A DNA stretch of 64,000 bases, from the NCBI RefSeq assembly GCF_005233835.1, contig NZ_SZQA01000002.1, positions 248,001 to 312,000 on the forward strand. Direction: 5' to 3'. Origin of the DNA: Herbidospora galbida. GTDB lineage: Bacteria > Actinomycetota > Actinomycetes > Streptosporangiales > Streptosporangiaceae. The position numbers and the translations under genes are program-made. Of this stretch, positions 23,351 to 36,501 are shown in pieces; positions within the stretch are counted from its first letter, which is position 1, and each line of letters begins with the position of its first letter. Below the pieces are notes generated by a model, which did no database searches, was not told the origin of the DNA, and was given only the letters and a program-made list of their open reading frames with translations.

Positions 23351-23820
23351 TGCCTCGCAAGGGTTCTCCTGGCCGCCGCCAGCTCATGGCCGACCCGGTT
23401 CACAACTCGCCGCTGGTCACCGCCCTGATCAACAAGGTTCTCCTCGACGGCAAGCGCTCGATCGCCCAGTCGATCGTGTACGGCGCCCTCGAGGGCTGCA
23501 AGGACAAGACCGGCAACGACCCGGTCGTCACGCTGAAGCGCGCCCTGGACAACGTGAAGCCGACCCTCGAGGTCCGCAGCCGCCGTGTCGGTGGCGCGAC
23601 CTACCAGGTCCCGGTCGAGGTCCGCGCCGCGCGCAGCACCACGCTGGCCCTCCGCTGGCTGGTGCAGTACTCGCGTGCACGCCGCGAGAAGACCATGACC
23701 GAGCGCCTCATGAACGAGCTCCTCGACGCCAGCAACGGCCTCGGGGCGAGCGTGAAGAAGCGCGAGGACACCCACAAGATGGCCGAGTCCAACAAGGCCT
23801 TCGCCCACTACCGCTGGTAG
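23350..23820 (+). CDS. rpsG: 30S ribosomal protein S7
   Basis: 156 residues from ATG 23350, coupled to rps[25 protein letters not shown] opening, [26 protein letters not shown] in the middle and the C-terminal helix [14 protein letters not shown]7 nucleates the 30S head. Length is standard for actinobacteria. Confidence 0.98.
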
Positions 23821-23859
23821 TCGGCGGATTTTCGACGAGACGACGAGGACGCGAGAGAA

Positions 23860-25953
<2,094 letters not shown>

Positions 25954-25964
25954 CACCTCGCCAG

Positions 25965-25996
25965 CGTCCGGCCGCCACGTCAGTGACGGCCGGACG
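25965..25996 (+). terminator. fusA-tuf intercistronic hairpin
   Basis: CGTCCGGCCG (25965-25974) pairs with CGGCCGGACG (25987-25996), with a further CAC/GTG inside. No T-tract. It may partially terminate, or stabilise fusA mRNA, allowing separate control of the highly expressed tuf. Confidence 0.5.
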
Positions 25997-26044
25997 GGAC
26001 CGGGCGATTGAAGTCAAGTCAGAAATCTCTAAGGAGACAGACCA

Positions 26045-27238
<1,194 letters not shown>

Positions 27239-27243
27239 TACCC

Positions 27244-27273
27244 GATGGCCGGGTCCCCACGGGCCCGGCCATC
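27244..27273 (+). terminator. hairpin terminator after tuf
   Basis: 10-bp perfect stem GATGGCCGGG (27244-27253) with CCCGGCCATC (27264-27273), no T-tract. The 129 nt beyond it lead to rpsJ and must hold the S10 promoter; I see only a weak TATAGC (27342-27347) candidate there. Confidence 0.75.
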
Positions 27274-27402
27274 ACATTGCTTCACCCGCCGTGATCCCGC
27301 AGCCGCTTCGGGTCTCCGAAGTGACTGCCGGATCACGGACATATAGCGGCAACCTGCCGCACGTTACTTGTTCAGACGACAGCGAAGGACACCGAGGCCA
27401 TT

Positions 27403-27711
27403 ATGGCGGGACAGAAGATCCGCATTCGGCTCAAGGCCTATGACCACGAGGTCATCGACAGCTCGGCCAAGAAGATCGTCGAGACGGTGACGCGTACGGG
27501 CGCCAAGGTCGCGGGCCCGGTGCCCCTGCCGACCGAGAAGAACGTGTACTGCGTGATCCGTTCGCCGCACAAGTACAAGGACAGCCGCGAGCACTTTGAG
27601 ATGCGTACGCACAAGCGGCTGATTGACATCATCGACCCGACGCCCAAGACCGTCGACTCGCTCATGCGGCTCGACCTGCCTGCCGGCGTCGACATCTCGA
27701 TCAAGCTCTGA
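27403..27711 (+). CDS. rpsJ: 30S ribosomal protein S10
   Basis: 102 residues from ATG 27403. [24 protein letters not shown] opening, the extended loop [34 protein letters not shown]10 sits in the 30S head and also partners NusB in antitermination. It is the first gene of the S10 operon, 15 bp before rplC. Confidence 0.98.
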   Translation: MAGQKIRIRLKAYDHEVIDSSAKKIVETVTRTGAKVAGPVPLPTEKNVYCVIRSPHKYKDSREHFEMRTHKRLIDIIDPTPKTVDSLMRLDLPAGVDISIKL

Positions 27712-27725
27712 GGGAACGCACTGAC

Positions 27726-28379
27726 ATGGCTAACCAGATCAAGGGCGTCCTGGGCAAGAAGCTCGGCATGACCCAGGTCTTCGACGAGGGCAACCGGATC
27801 GTCCCGGTCACCGTCGTGGAGGCCGGTCCGTGCGTGGTGACCCGGGTCCGCACTCCGGAGCGCGACGGCTACTCCGCCGTTCAGCTCGGCTTCGGCCAGA
27901 TCGACCCGCGCAAGGTGAACAAGCCCCTGGGCGACTACCTGCGCAAGCACGACATCACGCCGCGCCGCTACTTCGTCGAGGTCCGCACCGACGACGCCTC
28001 CGAGTACACGCTCGGCCAGGAAGTCACCGCCGGCACCTTCGAGGCCGGCCAGTTCGTCGACGTCACCGGTAAGAGCAAGGGCAAGGGCTTCGCGGGTGTC
28101 ATGAAGCGTCACGGCTTCAAGGGCCTGGGCGCCTCGCACGGTACCCAGCGCAAGCACCGCTCGCCCGGCTCCATCGGTGGCTGCGCCACCCCGGGCCGCG
28201 TCTTCAAGGGCCTGCGCATGGCCGGTCGGATGGGCAACGTCCGCACCACCATCCAGAGCCTGAAGGTGCACGCCGTCGACGCCGAGAAGGGCCTCATCCT
28301 GATCAAGGGTGCGATCCCCGGCGCGAACGGCAGCCTGGTCCTCATCCGCACCGCTGCCAAGAAGGGGGCTGCCAAGTGA
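27726..28379 (+). CDS. rplC: 50S ribosomal protein L3
   Basis: 217 residues from ATG 27726. [27 protein letters not shown] at the N-terminus, [14 protein letters not shown] and [15 protein letters not shown] loop reaching the peptidyl transferase centre. L3 is an early-assembly protein. Its TGA overlaps the GTG start of rplD. Confidence 0.98.
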   Translation: MANQIKGVLGKKLGMTQVFDEGNRIVPVTVVEAGPCVVTRVRTPERDGYSAVQLGFGQIDPRKVNKPLGDYLRKHDITPRRYFVEVRTDDASEYTLGQEVTAGTFEAGQFVDVTGKSKGKGFAGVMKRHGFKGLGASHGTQRKHRSPGSIGGCATPGRVFKGLRMAGRMGNVRTTIQSLKVHAVDAEKGLILIKGAIPGANGSLVLIRTAAKKGAAK

Positions 28380-29026
28380 GCACCATTGACGTCCTCGACG
28401 CGAGCGGCGCCAAGACCGGCGACTCGATCGACCTGCCCGAGAGCATCTTCGGCGCCAAGGTCAACGTGCCGCTGATCCACCAGGTCGTCGTGGCCCAGCT
28501 GGCGGCTCGCCGCCAGGGCACCCACGCCACCAAGACCCGCGGCGAGGTGTCCGGCGGTGGCAAGAAGCCGTACCGCCAGAAGGGCACCGGCCGGGCCCGT
28601 CAGGGTTCGACCCGCGCGCCGCAGTTCACCGGCGGTGGCACCGTGCACGGCCCGCAGCCGCGCTCGTACGAGCAGCGCACGCCCAAGAAGATGAAGGCCG
28701 CGGCCCTGCGCCAGGCCCTGTCCGACCGGGCCGGCGGCAACCTCGTCCACGTCGTGAGCTCCCTGGTCACCGGCGACACGCCGAAGACCAAGACCGCTCT
28801 CGAGGCGCTCCGTAAGATCACCGGCTCGCGCAGCGTGCTCGTGGTCGTCACCGAGCACGACGAGCTCACCTGGCTGAGCCTGCGCAACGCCCCGGAGGTC
28901 CACCTCCTGGACGCCGGCCAGCTCAACACGTACGACGTGCTGTGCAGCGACGCCGTCGTCTTCACCAAGGAGGCCTACGACGAGGTCGTGGCCCGCCTGG
29001 AGAAGAGCGGGAAGGAAGACGCCTGA
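28376..29026 (+). CDS. rplD: 50S ribosomal protein L4
   Basis: 216 residues from GTG 28376. The central loop [27 protein letters not shown] lines the exit tunnel. In E. coli L4 represses the S10 operon; no equivalent leader structure was recognised here. It overlaps rplC by 4 nt and shares one base with rplW. Confidence 0.97.
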   Translation: MSTIDVLDASGAKTGDSIDLPESIFGAKVNVPLIHQVVVAQLAARRQGTHATKTRGEVSGGGKKPYRQKGTGRARQGSTRAPQFTGGGTVHGPQPRSYEQRTPKKMKAAALRQALSDRAGGNLVHVVSSLVTGDTPKTKTALEALRKITGSRSVLVVVTEHDELTWLSLRNAPEVHLLDAGQLNTYDVLCSDAVVFTKEAYDEVVARLEKSGKEDA

Positions 29027-29328
29027 TGGACAAGATCACCGACCCGCGCGACATCATCATCAAGCCGATCGTCTCTGAGAAGAGCTACGGCCTGATCGAC
29101 GAGCACAACAAGTACACGTTCCTGGTCAAGCAGGGTGTGAACAAGACGCAGGTGAAGATCGCCATCGAGCAGATCTTCGGTGTGAAGGTCACCGGCGTCA
29201 ACACCATCAACCGCCAGGGCAAGCGCAAGCGGACCCGCTTCGGCTACGGCCAGCGTCCGGGTACCAAGCGCGCGATCGTCAGCCTTGCGGAGGGCGAGCG
29301 CATCGACATCTTCGGCCAGATCGGCTGA
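29026..29328 (+). CDS. rplW: 50S ribosomal protein L23
   Basis: 100 residues from ATG 29026 (TGATG overlap with rplD). [22 protein letters not shown] and [22 protein letters not shown]23 docks trigger factor and SRP at the tunnel exit. The next 190 nt are noncoding, whereas the other gene boundaries of this operon are nearly gapless. Confidence 0.97.
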   Translation: MDKITDPRDIIIKPIVSEKSYGLIDEHNKYTFLVKQGVNKTQVKIAIEQIFGVKVTGVNTINRQGKRKRTRFGYGQRPGTKRAIVSLAEGERIDIFGQIG

Positions 29329-29342
29329 TTGATAGGTAAACC

Positions 29343-29369
29343 GGCCTACCGTGCTCGTGGCGGTAGGCC
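29343..29369 (+). promoter_or_regulatory. rplW-rplB intercistronic hairpin
   Basis: Perfect 9-bp stem GGCCTACCG (29343-29351) with CGGTAGGCC (29361-29369), directly before the second copy of the structured repeat. No T-tract; role unknown (attenuation or mRNA processing). Confidence 0.5.
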
Positions 29370-29387
29370 AACGTAGGGGTGGTTTGG

Positions 29388-29494
29388 CCGCGTCCGTGTC
29401 TGGACTGAGGAGCGCAGGGGAGCGAAGCGACCCGAAGCGACGAGGGAAGACGCGGACTGAAAGCGGTCAAACCCGCCGCGCCGAAGGCGCGGCA
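29388..29494 (+). repeat. structured intergenic element, copy B (between rplW and rplB)
   Basis: Second copy of the element at 10504-10604, same orientation. The core GGACTGAGGAGCGCAGGGG starts at 29402. The bracket stem is CCGCGTC (29388-29394) with GACGCGG (29449-29455): different bases from copy A, but still paired. The 3' hairpin is GCCGCGCC-GAA-GGCGCGGC (29475-29493), fully Watson-Crick. It ends 24 nt before the rplB start. Confidence 0.8.
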
Positions 29495-29518
29495 ATTAGA
29501 CAGGGATGAACGAAAAAG

Positions 29519-30355
29519 ATGGGCATCCGTAAATACAAGCCGACGACCCCGGGTCGACGCGGCGCGAGCGTCTCGGACTTCGCCGAGATCACGCGCAGCA
29601 CGCCCGAGAAGTCGCTGCTTGCCCCCCTGCACAGCAAGGGCGGCCGTAACGTCCACGGGCGGGTCACCGCCCGGCACCAGGGTGGCGGCCACAAGCGGGC
29701 GTACCGGATCATCGACTTCCGACGCCACGACAAGGACGGGATCCCGGCCAAGGTCGCTCACATCGAGTACGACCCGAACCGCACCTCCCGCATCGCTCTG
29801 CTGCACTACGCCGACGGCGAGAAGCGCTACATCCTCGCGCCGACCGGCATCAAGCAGGGGGACCGCATCGAGAACGGCCCCGGGGCCGACATCAAGCCGG
29901 GCAACTGCCTGCCGCTCCGCAACATCCCGACCGGTACCTTCATCCACGCGGTGGAGCTCCGTCCGGGTGGTGGCGCCAAGCTCGGCCGCAGCGCCGGCGC
30001 GCAGATCCAGCTCCTCGCCAAGGAGGGCATGTACGCCACGCTGCGTATGCCGTCCGGCGAGATGCGCCAGGTCGACATCCGCTGCCGGGCGTCGATCGGC
30101 CAGGTCGGCAACGCCGAGCAGGCCAACATCAACTGGGGTAAGGCCGGCCGTATGCGGTGGAAGGGCAAGCGCCCGACCGTCCGTGGTGTCGCCATGAACC
30201 CGGTCGACCACCCGCACGGCGGTGGCGAGGGCAAGACCTCCGGTGGTCGCCACCCGGTGAACCCGAAGGGCAAGCCCGAGGGCCGCACCCGCCAGGCCAA
30301 CAAGGCCAGCGACCGCCTGATCATCCGGCGTCGGAGCAAGAGGAAGAAGCGGTAG
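29519..30355 (+). CDS. rplB: 50S ribosomal protein L2
   Basis: 278 residues from ATG 29519. [41 protein letters not shown], and the C-terminal peptidyl-transferase region [20 protein letters not shown] with the conserved His. It is required for subunit joining and peptide bond formation. It begins a second gapless gene run that reaches rpsQ. Confidence 0.98.
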   Translation: MGIRKYKPTTPGRRGASVSDFAEITRSTPEKSLLAPLHSKGGRNVHGRVTARHQGGGHKRAYRIIDFRRHDKDGIPAKVAHIEYDPNRTSRIALLHYADGEKRYILAPTGIKQGDRIENGPGADIKPGNCLPLRNIPTGTFIHAVELRPGGGAKLGRSAGAQIQLLAKEGMYATLRMPSGEMRQVDIRCRASIGQVGNAEQANINWGKAGRMRWKGKRPTVRGVAMNPVDHPHGGGEGKTSGGRHPVNPKGKPEGRTRQANKASDRLIIRRRSKRKKR

Positions 30356-30366
30356 GAGCAGCCGAA

Positions 30367-30645
30367 ATGCCACGTAGCCTTAAGAAGGGTCCCTTCGTGG
30401 ACGACCACCTTCAGAAGAAGGTGGACGCCCAGAACGAGAAGGGCACCAAGAACGTCATCAAGACGTGGTCGCGGCGCTCCATGATCGTGCCCGACATGCT
30501 CGGCCACACGATCGCCGTCCACGACGGCCGCAAGCACGTCCCGGTGTTCGTCACCGAGTCGATGATCGGCCACAAGCTCGGCGAGTTCGCGCCCACGCGG
30601 ACCTTCCGCAGCCACGTCAAGGAAGACCGCCGCAGCCGGCGGTAA
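30367..30645 (+). CDS. rpsS: 30S ribosomal protein S19
   Basis: 92 residues from ATG 30367 (upstream extension to 30157 rejected as it lies inside rplB). [63 protein letters not shown]19 is a 30S head protein contacting the A-site finger. Confidence 0.98.
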   Translation: MPRSLKKGPFVDDHLQKKVDAQNEKGTKNVIKTWSRRSMIVPDMLGHTIAVHDGRKHVPVFVTESMIGHKLGEFAPTRTFRSHVKEDRRSRR

Positions 30646-30675
30646 GCGTCCTTCGAAAAGCAATAGGAGACAGCG

Positions 30676-31029
30676 ATGGAAGCCAGGGCACAGGCGCGGT
30701 ACGCGCGCCACACGCCCCGGAAGGCCCGCCGCGTGGTGGACCTCATTCGCGGCCTGGGCGCTTCGGAGGCGCAGGCCGTGCTGCAGTTCGCGCCGCAGGC
30801 GGCGAGCGAGACCGTTTACAAGGTCCTCTCGTCCGCGATCGCGAACGCGGAGCACAACTTCAAGCTCGACCGCGAGACGCTGGTCGTGAGCCGCGCGTGG
30901 GTCGATGAGGGCCCGACGCTCAAGCGGTTCCGCCCCCGCGCCCAGGGTCGCGCCTATCGGATCAACAAGCGGACCAGCCACATCACCGTGATCGTGGAGT
31001 CCCGCGAGCCGAAGGGGAGGGCCCGCTAG
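30676..31029 (+). CDS. rplV: 50S ribosomal protein L22
   Basis: 117 residues from ATG 30676 after [30 protein letters not shown] opening and the tunnel beta-hairpin [20 protein letters not shown]. Its TAG overlaps the rpsC GTG by one base. The protein is about average length with no macrolide-type insertion seen. Confidence 0.98.
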   Translation: MEARAQARYARHTPRKARRVVDLIRGLGASEAQAVLQFAPQAASETVYKVLSSAIANAEHNFKLDRETLVVSRAWVDEGPTLKRFRPRAQGRAYRINKRTSHITVIVESREPKGRAR

Positions 31030-31880
31030 TGGGTCAGAAGGTTAACCCGCACGGGTTCCGCCTCGGCATCACGACCGACTTCAAGAGCCGGTGGTACGCC
31101 GACAAGCTCTACAAGTCGTACGTCGCCGAGGACGTGGCGATCCGCCGCATGCTGCAGAAGGGCATGGAGCGGGCCGGCATTTCCAAGGTCGAGATCGAGC
31201 GCACGACCGACCGCGTCCAGGTCGACATCCACACCGCCCGGCCGGGCATCGTCATCGGCCGTCGTGGTGCGGAGGCCGACCGCATCCGCGGCGACCTGGA
31301 GAAGCTGACCAAGAAGCAGGTTCAGCTCAACATCCTCGAGGTCAAGAACCCCGAGATCGACGCGCAGCTCGTCGCGCAGGGCGTGGCCGAGCAGCTCTCC
31401 AGCCGTGTCTCGTTCCGCCGCGCCATGCGCAAGGCGATGCAGTCGGCGATGAAGAGCGGCGCCAAGGGCATCCGGGTCGCGTGCTCGGGTCGTCTGGGCG
31501 GCGCGGAGATGTCGCGTTCGGAGTTCTACCGCGAGGGCCGCGTGCCCCTGCACACGCTCCGCGCCGACATCGACTACGGCTTCTACGAGGCCAAGACGAC
31601 CTTCGGCCGCATCGGCGTGAAGGTCTGGATCTACAAGGGCGAGGCCCCGACCAGCCGCGCCGAGCGTGAGGCGGCCGCTGCCGGCGCCCGCGCCGGTGGC
31701 CAGCGTCGCGACAACGACCGTCGTGGCGGCGGCGCCGAGCGTCCCCGTCGTGGTGGCGGCGACCGTCCGCGCCGTGGCGCCGGTGCCGGTCGTGGCGACC
31801 GCGCCCCCCGCAATGAGGCGGCCGCCCAGGCCGCCCCCGAGACCGGCCCGGCGGAGCAGCCGGGTGCTGAAGGGAGCTGA
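31029..31880 (+). CDS. rpsC: 30S ribosomal protein S3 with Arg/Gly-rich tail
   Basis: 283 residues from GTG 31029. KH domain [22 protein letters not shown]-terminal S3 domain with [19 protein letters not shown] and [11 protein letters not shown] ending near residue 212. Beyond this is a ~70-residue low-complexity tail with [23 protein letters not shown] and [12 protein letters not shown] blocks, ending acidic. Actinobacterial S3 proteins commonly have an extension; here it is notably RGG-like. Confidence 0.97.
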   Translation: MGQKVNPHGFRLGITTDFKSRWYADKLYKSYVAEDVAIRRMLQKGMERAGISKVEIERTTDRVQVDIHTARPGIVIGRRGAEADRIRGDLEKLTKKQVQLNILEVKNPEIDAQLVAQGVAEQLSSRVSFRRAMRKAMQSAMKSGAKGIRVACSGRLGGAEMSRSEFYREGRVPLHTLRADIDYGFYEAKTTFGRIGVKVWIYKGEAPTSRAEREAAAAGARAGGQRRDNDRRGGGAERPRRGGGDRPRRGAGAGRGDRAPRNEAAAQAAPETGPAEQPGAEGS

Positions 31881-31882
31881 CC

Positions 31883-32302
31883 ATGCTGATCCCGCGCAGG
31901 GTCAAGCACCGCAAGCAGCACCGGCCTGACCGCAGCGGAGCCGCCAAGGGCGGCACCCGGGTCGTGTTCGGCGAGTTCGGCATTCAGGCGCTTGAGCACT
32001 CCTACGTGACCAACCGTCAGATCGAGTCGGCTCGTATCGCCATGACCCGGCACATCCGCCGTGGCGGCAAGGTGTGGATCAACATCTACCCCGACCGTCC
32101 CCTCACCAAGAAGCCCGCGGAAACGCGAATGGGTTCCGGTAAGGGTTCGCCCGAGTGGTGGATCGCCAACGTCAAGCCCGGTCGCGTCATGTTCGAGCTG
32201 TCGGGTGTCGCCGAGCCCATCGCCCGTGAGGCGATGCGCCGCGCGATGCACAAGCTGCCCATGAAGTGCCGGTTCGTCAAGCGTGAAGTGGGTGAGGCGT
32301 GA
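31883..32302 (+). CDS. rplP: 50S ribosomal protein L16
   Basis: 139 residues from ATG 31883. [60 protein letters not shown]16 organises the A-site tRNA elbow region and L27. Its stop overlaps the rpmC start (TGATG). Confidence 0.98.
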   Translation: MLIPRRVKHRKQHRPDRSGAAKGGTRVVFGEFGIQALEHSYVTNRQIESARIAMTRHIRRGGKVWINIYPDRPLTKKPAETRMGSGKGSPEWWIANVKPGRVMFELSGVAEPIAREAMRRAMHKLPMKCRFVKREVGEA

Positions 32303-32538
32303 TGGCTAAGGGCCTGACCGCCGGTGAGCTGCGCGTGGAGGACGGGGAGGTGCTCGTCCAGAAGCTCAAGGAGGCGAAGGAGGAGCTGTTCAACCTCCGC
32401 TTCCAGGCTGCGACCGGTCAGTTGGAGAGCCACGGGCGGCTGCGCGCCGTCCGCCGCGAGATCGCCCGTATCTACACCGTGATGCGCGAGCGCGAGCTTG
32501 GAATCGTCACGGTCGAGAAGGAGCCGAGCGATGGCTGA
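32302..32538 (+). CDS. rpmC: 50S ribosomal protein L29
   Basis: 78 residues from ATG 32302 (GTG 32299 is immediately upstream in frame). Two-helix protein with [42 protein letters not shown] at the tunnel exit near L23. It overlaps rpsQ by 8 nt. Confidence 0.95.
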   Translation: MAKGLTAGELRVEDGEVLVQKLKEAKEELFNLRFQAATGQLESHGRLRAVRREIARIYTVMRERELGIVTVEKEPSDG

Positions 32539-32824
32539 AACAACTGAGAACGTCGAGACCACCGAGAAGACCGCGCGGAACTACCGCAAGACCCGTGAGG
32601 GCCTGGTCGTCAGCGACAAGATGGACAAGACCGTCGTCGTCGCCGTCGAGGACCGCGTGAAGCACCCGCTGTACGGCAAGGTCATCCGCCGTACGACCAA
32701 GTACAAGGCCCACGACGAGGAGAACACCGCCGGCGTCGGCGACCGTGTCCTCCTCATGGAGACCCGGCCGCTGTCGGCGACCAAGCGCTGGCGCGTGGTC
32801 GAGATCCTCGAGCGGGCCAAGTAA
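32531..32824 (+). CDS. rpsQ: 30S ribosomal protein S17
   Basis: 97 residues from ATG 32531, which lies inside the end of rpmC. A ~15-residue Thr/Glu-rich N-terminal extension precedes the OB fold [33 protein letters not shown] and [20 protein letters not shown]. It is an early 16S rRNA binder and the last gene of the S10 section. Confidence 0.97.
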   Translation: MAETTENVETTEKTARNYRKTREGLVVSDKMDKTVVVAVEDRVKHPLYGKVIRRTTKYKAHDEENTAGVGDRVLLMETRPLSATKRWRVVEILERAK

Positions 32825-32844
32825 CATAACGCGATCGCGCCTCG

Positions 32845-32992
32845 TGGGGGCCGTGCTTCGGCCCGGCCCCCATGACGGTGTCCAAGGAGCCTCCGGCACG
32901 TCCGGAGACTCGCCCGCGGCGGCGGTCAGCTTGCTGGCTGGCGCCGAGGGACAAGACATGTAGGTTCGGCCAGGCTCGGGGCCCGCCCCGAG
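32845..32992 (+). terminator. S10/spc boundary: three consecutive hairpins
   Basis: In the 197-nt gap between rpsQ and rplN: TGGGGGCCG (32845-32853) with CGGCCCCCA (32864-32872); CTCCGG (32891-32896) with CCGGAG (32902-32907); CTCGGGG (32975-32981) with CCCCGAG (32986-32992). The first could end the S10 transcript. The last sits ~30 nt before the rplN start and could be a leader element. No convincing spc promoter was found. Confidence 0.55.
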
Positions 32993-33021
32993 AACCGGCA
33001 CGACACATCAGGAGTTCAGCT

Positions 33022-33390
33022 GTGATTCAGCAGGAGTCGCGACTCAAGGTCGCCGACAACACGGGTGCCAAGGAGATCCTCTGCATCCGCGTTCTCGGTG
33101 GCTCTGGGCGTCGCTACGCCGGGATCGGCGACATCATCGTCGCCACCGTCAAGGACGCGATCCCCGGCGGCGGTGTGAAGAAGGGTGACGTCGTCAAGGC
33201 CGTCATCGTCCGCACCGTCAAGGAGCGTCGCCGTCAGGACGGGTCGTACATCAAGTTCGACGAGAACGCCGCGGTCATCATCAAGGACAGTGGCGACCCC
33301 CGGGGCACGCGTATTTTCGGCCCGGTCGGCCGCGAGCTGCGTGACAAGAAGTTCATGCGCATCATCTCGCTGGCGCCGGAGGTGCTCTAA
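33022..33390 (+). CDS. rplN: 50S ribosomal protein L14
   Basis: 122 residues from GTG 33022 after CAGGAG; the longer frame to 32872 crosses the hairpins and is rejected. [27 protein letters not shown] and [25 protein letters not shown]14 contacts L19 and the 30S bridge B5. First gene of the spc section; rplX follows without a gap. Confidence 0.98.
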   Translation: MIQQESRLKVADNTGAKEILCIRVLGGSGRRYAGIGDIIVATVKDAIPGGGVKKGDVVKAVIVRTVKERRRQDGSYIKFDENAAVIIKDSGDPRGTRIFGPVGRELRDKKFMRIISLAPEVL

Positions 33391-33663
33391 ATGGGGAAGC
33401 TGCACGTGAAGAAGGGTGACCTGGTTCAGGTCATCGCGGGCAAGGACAAGGGCGCCAAGGGCCGGGTCATCGCCGCGCTGCCGACCGAGGATCGAGTGAT
33501 CGTCGCCGGCGTGAACATGATCAAGAAGCACTCGAAGGAGACCAACCAGGGTCCCCGCGGCGCCAAGGAAGGCGGCGTCACCACCCTGGAGGCCCCCATC
33601 CACGTGAGCAACGTCAAGAAGCTCAAGGATGACGAGAAGCCGAAGGACGAGGACGCCAAGTGA
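33391..33663 (+). CDS. rplX: 50S ribosomal protein L24
   Basis: 90 residues from ATG 33391, immediately after the rplN stop. KOW motif [21 protein letters not shown], then [39 protein letters not shown]. Shorter than the ~105-residue average, with a Lys/Asp/Glu tail. Assembly initiator. Confidence 0.97.
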   Translation: MGKLHVKKGDLVQVIAGKDKGAKGRVIAALPTEDRVIVAGVNMIKKHSKETNQGPRGAKEGGVTTLEAPIHVSNVKKLKDDEKPKDEDAK

Positions 33664-34229
33664 CTGCCCAGACCGCTGAGCGGGTGACCCCCCGTCTCAA
33701 GCAGAAGTACCGCGAGGAGATCGCGGCCCAGCTGCGCGAGCAGTTCGGCATCGAGAACGTCATGCTGACCCCGGGTCTCACCAAGATCAAGGTGAACATG
33801 GGTGTCGGCGAGGCCGCTCGCGACTCCAAGCTGATCGAGGGCGCGGTTCGCGACCTCACCGCCATCACCGGACAGAAGCCGGCCGTCGTCCGCGCCCGCA
33901 AGTCCATCGCGCAGTTCAAGCTGCGTGAGGGCATGCCGATCGGCGCGCACGTCACGCTGCGCGGCGACCGCATGTGGGAGTTCCTCGACCGCCTGCTGTC
34001 GCTGGCCCTGCCGCGTATCCGCGACTTCCGTGGTCTGTCGCCCAAGCAGTTCGACGGGCACGGCAACTACACCTTCGGTCTCACCGAGCAGGTCATGTTC
34101 CACGAGATCGACCAGGACAAGGTCGACCGGCAGCGCGGTATGGACATCACGGTCGTCACGACCGCCCGCACAGACGACGAGGGCCGCGCGCTGCTGAAGC
34201 TGCTCGGGTTCCCGTTCAAGGAGGCCTGA
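33660..34229 (+). CDS. rplE: 50S ribosomal protein L5
   Basis: 189 residues from GTG 33660 (4-nt overlap with rplX). [83 protein letters not shown]. It binds 5S rRNA and P-site tRNA. An AAGGAGG in its last codons serves as the rpsN ribosome binding site. Confidence 0.98.
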   Translation: MTAQTAERVTPRLKQKYREEIAAQLREQFGIENVMLTPGLTKIKVNMGVGEAARDSKLIEGAVRDLTAITGQKPAVVRARKSIAQFKLREGMPIGAHVTLRGDRMWEFLDRLLSLALPRIRDFRGLSPKQFDGHGNYTFGLTEQVMFHEIDQDKVDRQRGMDITVVTTARTDDEGRALLKLLGFPFKEA

Positions 34230-34234
34230 TCCAA

Positions 34235-34420
34235 ATGGCGAAGACGTCACTGAAGGTCAAGGCGGCCCGCAAGCAGAAGTTCGAGGTCCGGGCGTACACT
34301 CGTTGTTCGCGCTGCGGCCGTCCGCGCGCCGTCTACCGCAAGTTCGGCCTGTGCCGCGTGTGCTTCCGTGAGATGGCGCACCGGGGCGAGCTGCCCGGCA
34401 TCACCAAGTCCAGCTGGTAA
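34235..34420 (+). CDS. rpsN: 30S ribosomal protein S14, zinc-binding type (S14Z)
   Basis: 61 residues from ATG 34235. Zinc site Cys24, 27, 40, 43 ([20 protein letters not shown]), the short C+ form. Many actinobacteria also carry a zinc-free S14 elsewhere under Zur control; none lies in this window. The frame extension to 33974 lies within rplE and is rejected. Confidence 0.98.
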   Translation: MAKTSLKVKAARKQKFEVRAYTRCSRCGRPRAVYRKFGLCRVCFREMAHRGELPGITKSSW

Positions 34421-34489
34421 TTCCAGAGCATCACTACGCCGTAGGTCCCCTTCATTCTTGGGAAACCGCGGCGAGGAGGGCCATCGATC

Positions 34490-34888
34490 ATGACGATGAC
34501 CGACCCGATCGCAGACATGCTGACGCGTCTGCGTAACGCGAACTCGGCGTATCACGACACCGTGACCATGCCGTACTCGAAGATCAAGGCGCACATCGCC
34601 GAGATCCTCCAGCAGGAGGGTTACATCCAGTCCTGGAGCGTCGAAGACGCCAAGGTTGGCAAGAACCTCGTGGTGGAGCTGAAGTTCGGCCCGAGCCGTG
34701 AGCGTTCGCTCGCCGGCATCCGCCGGGTTTCGAAGCCCGGTCTGCGGGTTTACGCCAAGAAGGACAACCTGCCCCGAGTCCTGGGCGGGCTGGGCGTCGC
34801 GATCATCTCGACGTCCGGCGGCCTGATGACCGACAAGCAGGCCGGCAAGCGCGGAGTGGGCGGGGAAGTCCTCGCCTACGTCTGGTAA
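34490..34888 (+). CDS. rpsH: 30S ribosomal protein S8
   Basis: 132 residues from ATG 34490. [55 protein letters not shown]-terminal [14 protein letters not shown]. In E. coli S8 represses the spc operon at rplE; no S8-like site was recognised here. Confidence 0.98.
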   Translation: MTMTDPIADMLTRLRNANSAYHDTVTMPYSKIKAHIAEILQQEGYIQSWSVEDAKVGKNLVVELKFGPSRERSLAGIRRVSKPGLRVYAKKDNLPRVLGGLGVAIISTSGGLMTDKQAGKRGVGGEVLAYVW

Positions 34889-34906
34889 GAGGGGAGGAAC
34901 CACAGC

Positions 34907-35449
34907 ATGTCGCGAATCGGACGGCTGCCCATCCCTGTACCGAGCGGTGTCGACATCACGATCGACGGCCGGAGTGTCCAGGTCAAGGGCCCGAAGGGCA
35001 CGCTTTCTCACACCGTCGCCGAGCCCATTGAGGTTTCGCGCGGTGACGACGGCAATCTCGCCGTCACCCGTCCCAACGACGAGAACAAGGTCCGTGCGCT
35101 GCACGGCCTGTCCCGCACCCTGATCGCCAACATGGTGACCGGTGTGACCGCGGGTTACTCGAAGACGTTGGAGATCGTCGGCGTCGGCTACCGCGTTCAG
35201 GCCAAGGGCCCGACGCAGCTCGAGTTCTCGCTCGGGTTCAGCCACCCGGTGATCGTCGACGCGCCGGAGGGCATCTCCTTCCGCGTCGAGAAGCCGACCC
35301 TGTTCCACGTGGACGGGATCGACAAGCAGAAGGTCGGCGAGGTCTCGGCCAACATCCGCAAGCTGCGCAAGCCTGACCCGTACAAGGGCAAGGGCGTGCG
35401 CTACCAGGGCGAAGTCGTCCGCAAGAAGGTCGGAAAGGCTGGTAAGTAG
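34907..35449 (+). CDS. rplF: 50S ribosomal protein L6
   Basis: 180 residues from ATG 34907 behind [45 protein letters not shown], and [16 protein letters not shown] near the end. It lies near the sarcin-ricin loop. Confidence 0.98.
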   Translation: MSRIGRLPIPVPSGVDITIDGRSVQVKGPKGTLSHTVAEPIEVSRGDDGNLAVTRPNDENKVRALHGLSRTLIANMVTGVTAGYSKTLEIVGVGYRVQAKGPTQLEFSLGFSHPVIVDAPEGISFRVEKPTLFHVDGIDKQKVGEVSANIRKLRKPDPYKGKGVRYQGEVVRKKVGKAGK

Positions 35450-35451
35450 TC

Positions 35452-35829
35452 ATGGCTGCGAAGTACGGCAAGCACAGCGCCGCTCGCGCCATTTCGCGAG
35501 CCCGCCGCCACCGCCGCGTGCGGAAGAACGTCGTCGGCACGCTGGAGCGTCCGCGCCTGGTCGTGAACCGGTCCGCGCGGCACCTGTTCGTGCAGATCGT
35601 CGACGACGGCAAGGGTCACACGATCGTGAGCGCGTCCACCATGGACTCCTCGCTTCGTTCCCTTGAGGCCGACAAGACCGAGAAGGCGAAGAAGGTCGGC
35701 GAGCTTCTCGCTCAGCGGGCCAAGGACGCCGGGATCACTTCGGTCGTCTTCGACCGTGGTGGCAACCGCTACGCGGGTCGCATCGCGGCCCTGGCGGACA
35801 GCGCCCGTGAAGGCGGGTTGAGCTTCTGA
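35452..35829 (+). CDS. rplR: 50S ribosomal protein L18
   Basis: 125 residues from ATG 35452, two bases after rpl[35 protein letters not shown] and the C-terminal [24 protein letters not shown]. 5S rRNA binder. Confidence 0.98.
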   Translation: MAAKYGKHSAARAISRARRHRRVRKNVVGTLERPRLVVNRSARHLFVQIVDDGKGHTIVSASTMDSSLRSLEADKTEKAKKVGELLAQRAKDAGITSVVFDRGGNRYAGRIAALADSAREGGLSF

Positions 35830-35866
35830 TGACCCGTCCTATGAGCAATGAGAAGAGGAACCACTG

Positions 35867-36499
35867 ATGGCTGGAGCTCCGCGTCGGGGTGCCGGCGGCG
35901 GTGGCGAGCGGCGGGAACGTCGTGACGATCGCCGCGGTGGCGCCCAGGAGAAGGGCGTCTCGTACATCGAGCGCGTCGTGAAGATCAACCGCGTGGCCAA
36001 GGTCGTCAAGGGTGGTCGGCGCTTCAGCTTCACCGCGCTGGTCATCGTCGGCGACGGCAACGGCCTCGTCGGGGTCGGCTACGGCAAGGCCAAGGAGGTG
36101 CCCGCGGCGATCGCCAAGGGTGTCGAAGAGGCCAAGAAGCACTTCTTCAAGGTGCCGCGCATCCAGGGCACCATCCCGCACACCGTGCAGGGCGAGGACG
36201 CCGCCGGCGTCGTCCTCCTGCGTCCGGCCTCGCCCGGTACCGGTGTCATCGCGGGTGGCCCGGTGCGCGCGGTCCTGGAGTGCGCCGGGATCCACGACGT
36301 GCTGTCCAAGTCGCTCGGCTCGGACAACCCGATCAACATCGTGCACGCCACCGTGGCGGCTCTGAAGGGCCTCTCGCGCCCCGAGGAGATCGCCGCCCGT
36401 CGTGGTCTGCCGATCGAGGACGTCGCCCCCAAGGCGATGCTCAAGGCGCGCGCCGAGGGTCTCGCCGAGGCTGCGGCCGCTGCGAAGGCGGGGAGCTGA
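35867..36499 (+). CDS. rpsE: 30S ribosomal protein S5
   Basis: 210 residues from ATG 35867 after AGAAGAGGAA. A ~30-residue Gly/Arg-rich N-terminal extension ([19 protein letters not shown]) precedes the core [46 protein letters not shown] and [22 protein letters not shown]. Spectinomycin-loop residues look wild type. Confidence 0.97.
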   Translation: MAGAPRRGAGGGGERRERRDDRRGGAQEKGVSYIERVVKINRVAKVVKGGRRFSFTALVIVGDGNGLVGVGYGKAKEVPAAIAKGVEEAKKHFFKVPRIQGTIPHTVQGEDAAGVVLLRPASPGTGVIAGGPVRAVLECAGIHDVLSKSLGSDNPINIVHATVAALKGLSRPEEIAARRGLPIEDVAPKAMLKARAEGLAEAAAAAKAGS

Positions 36500-36501
36500 C
36501 C

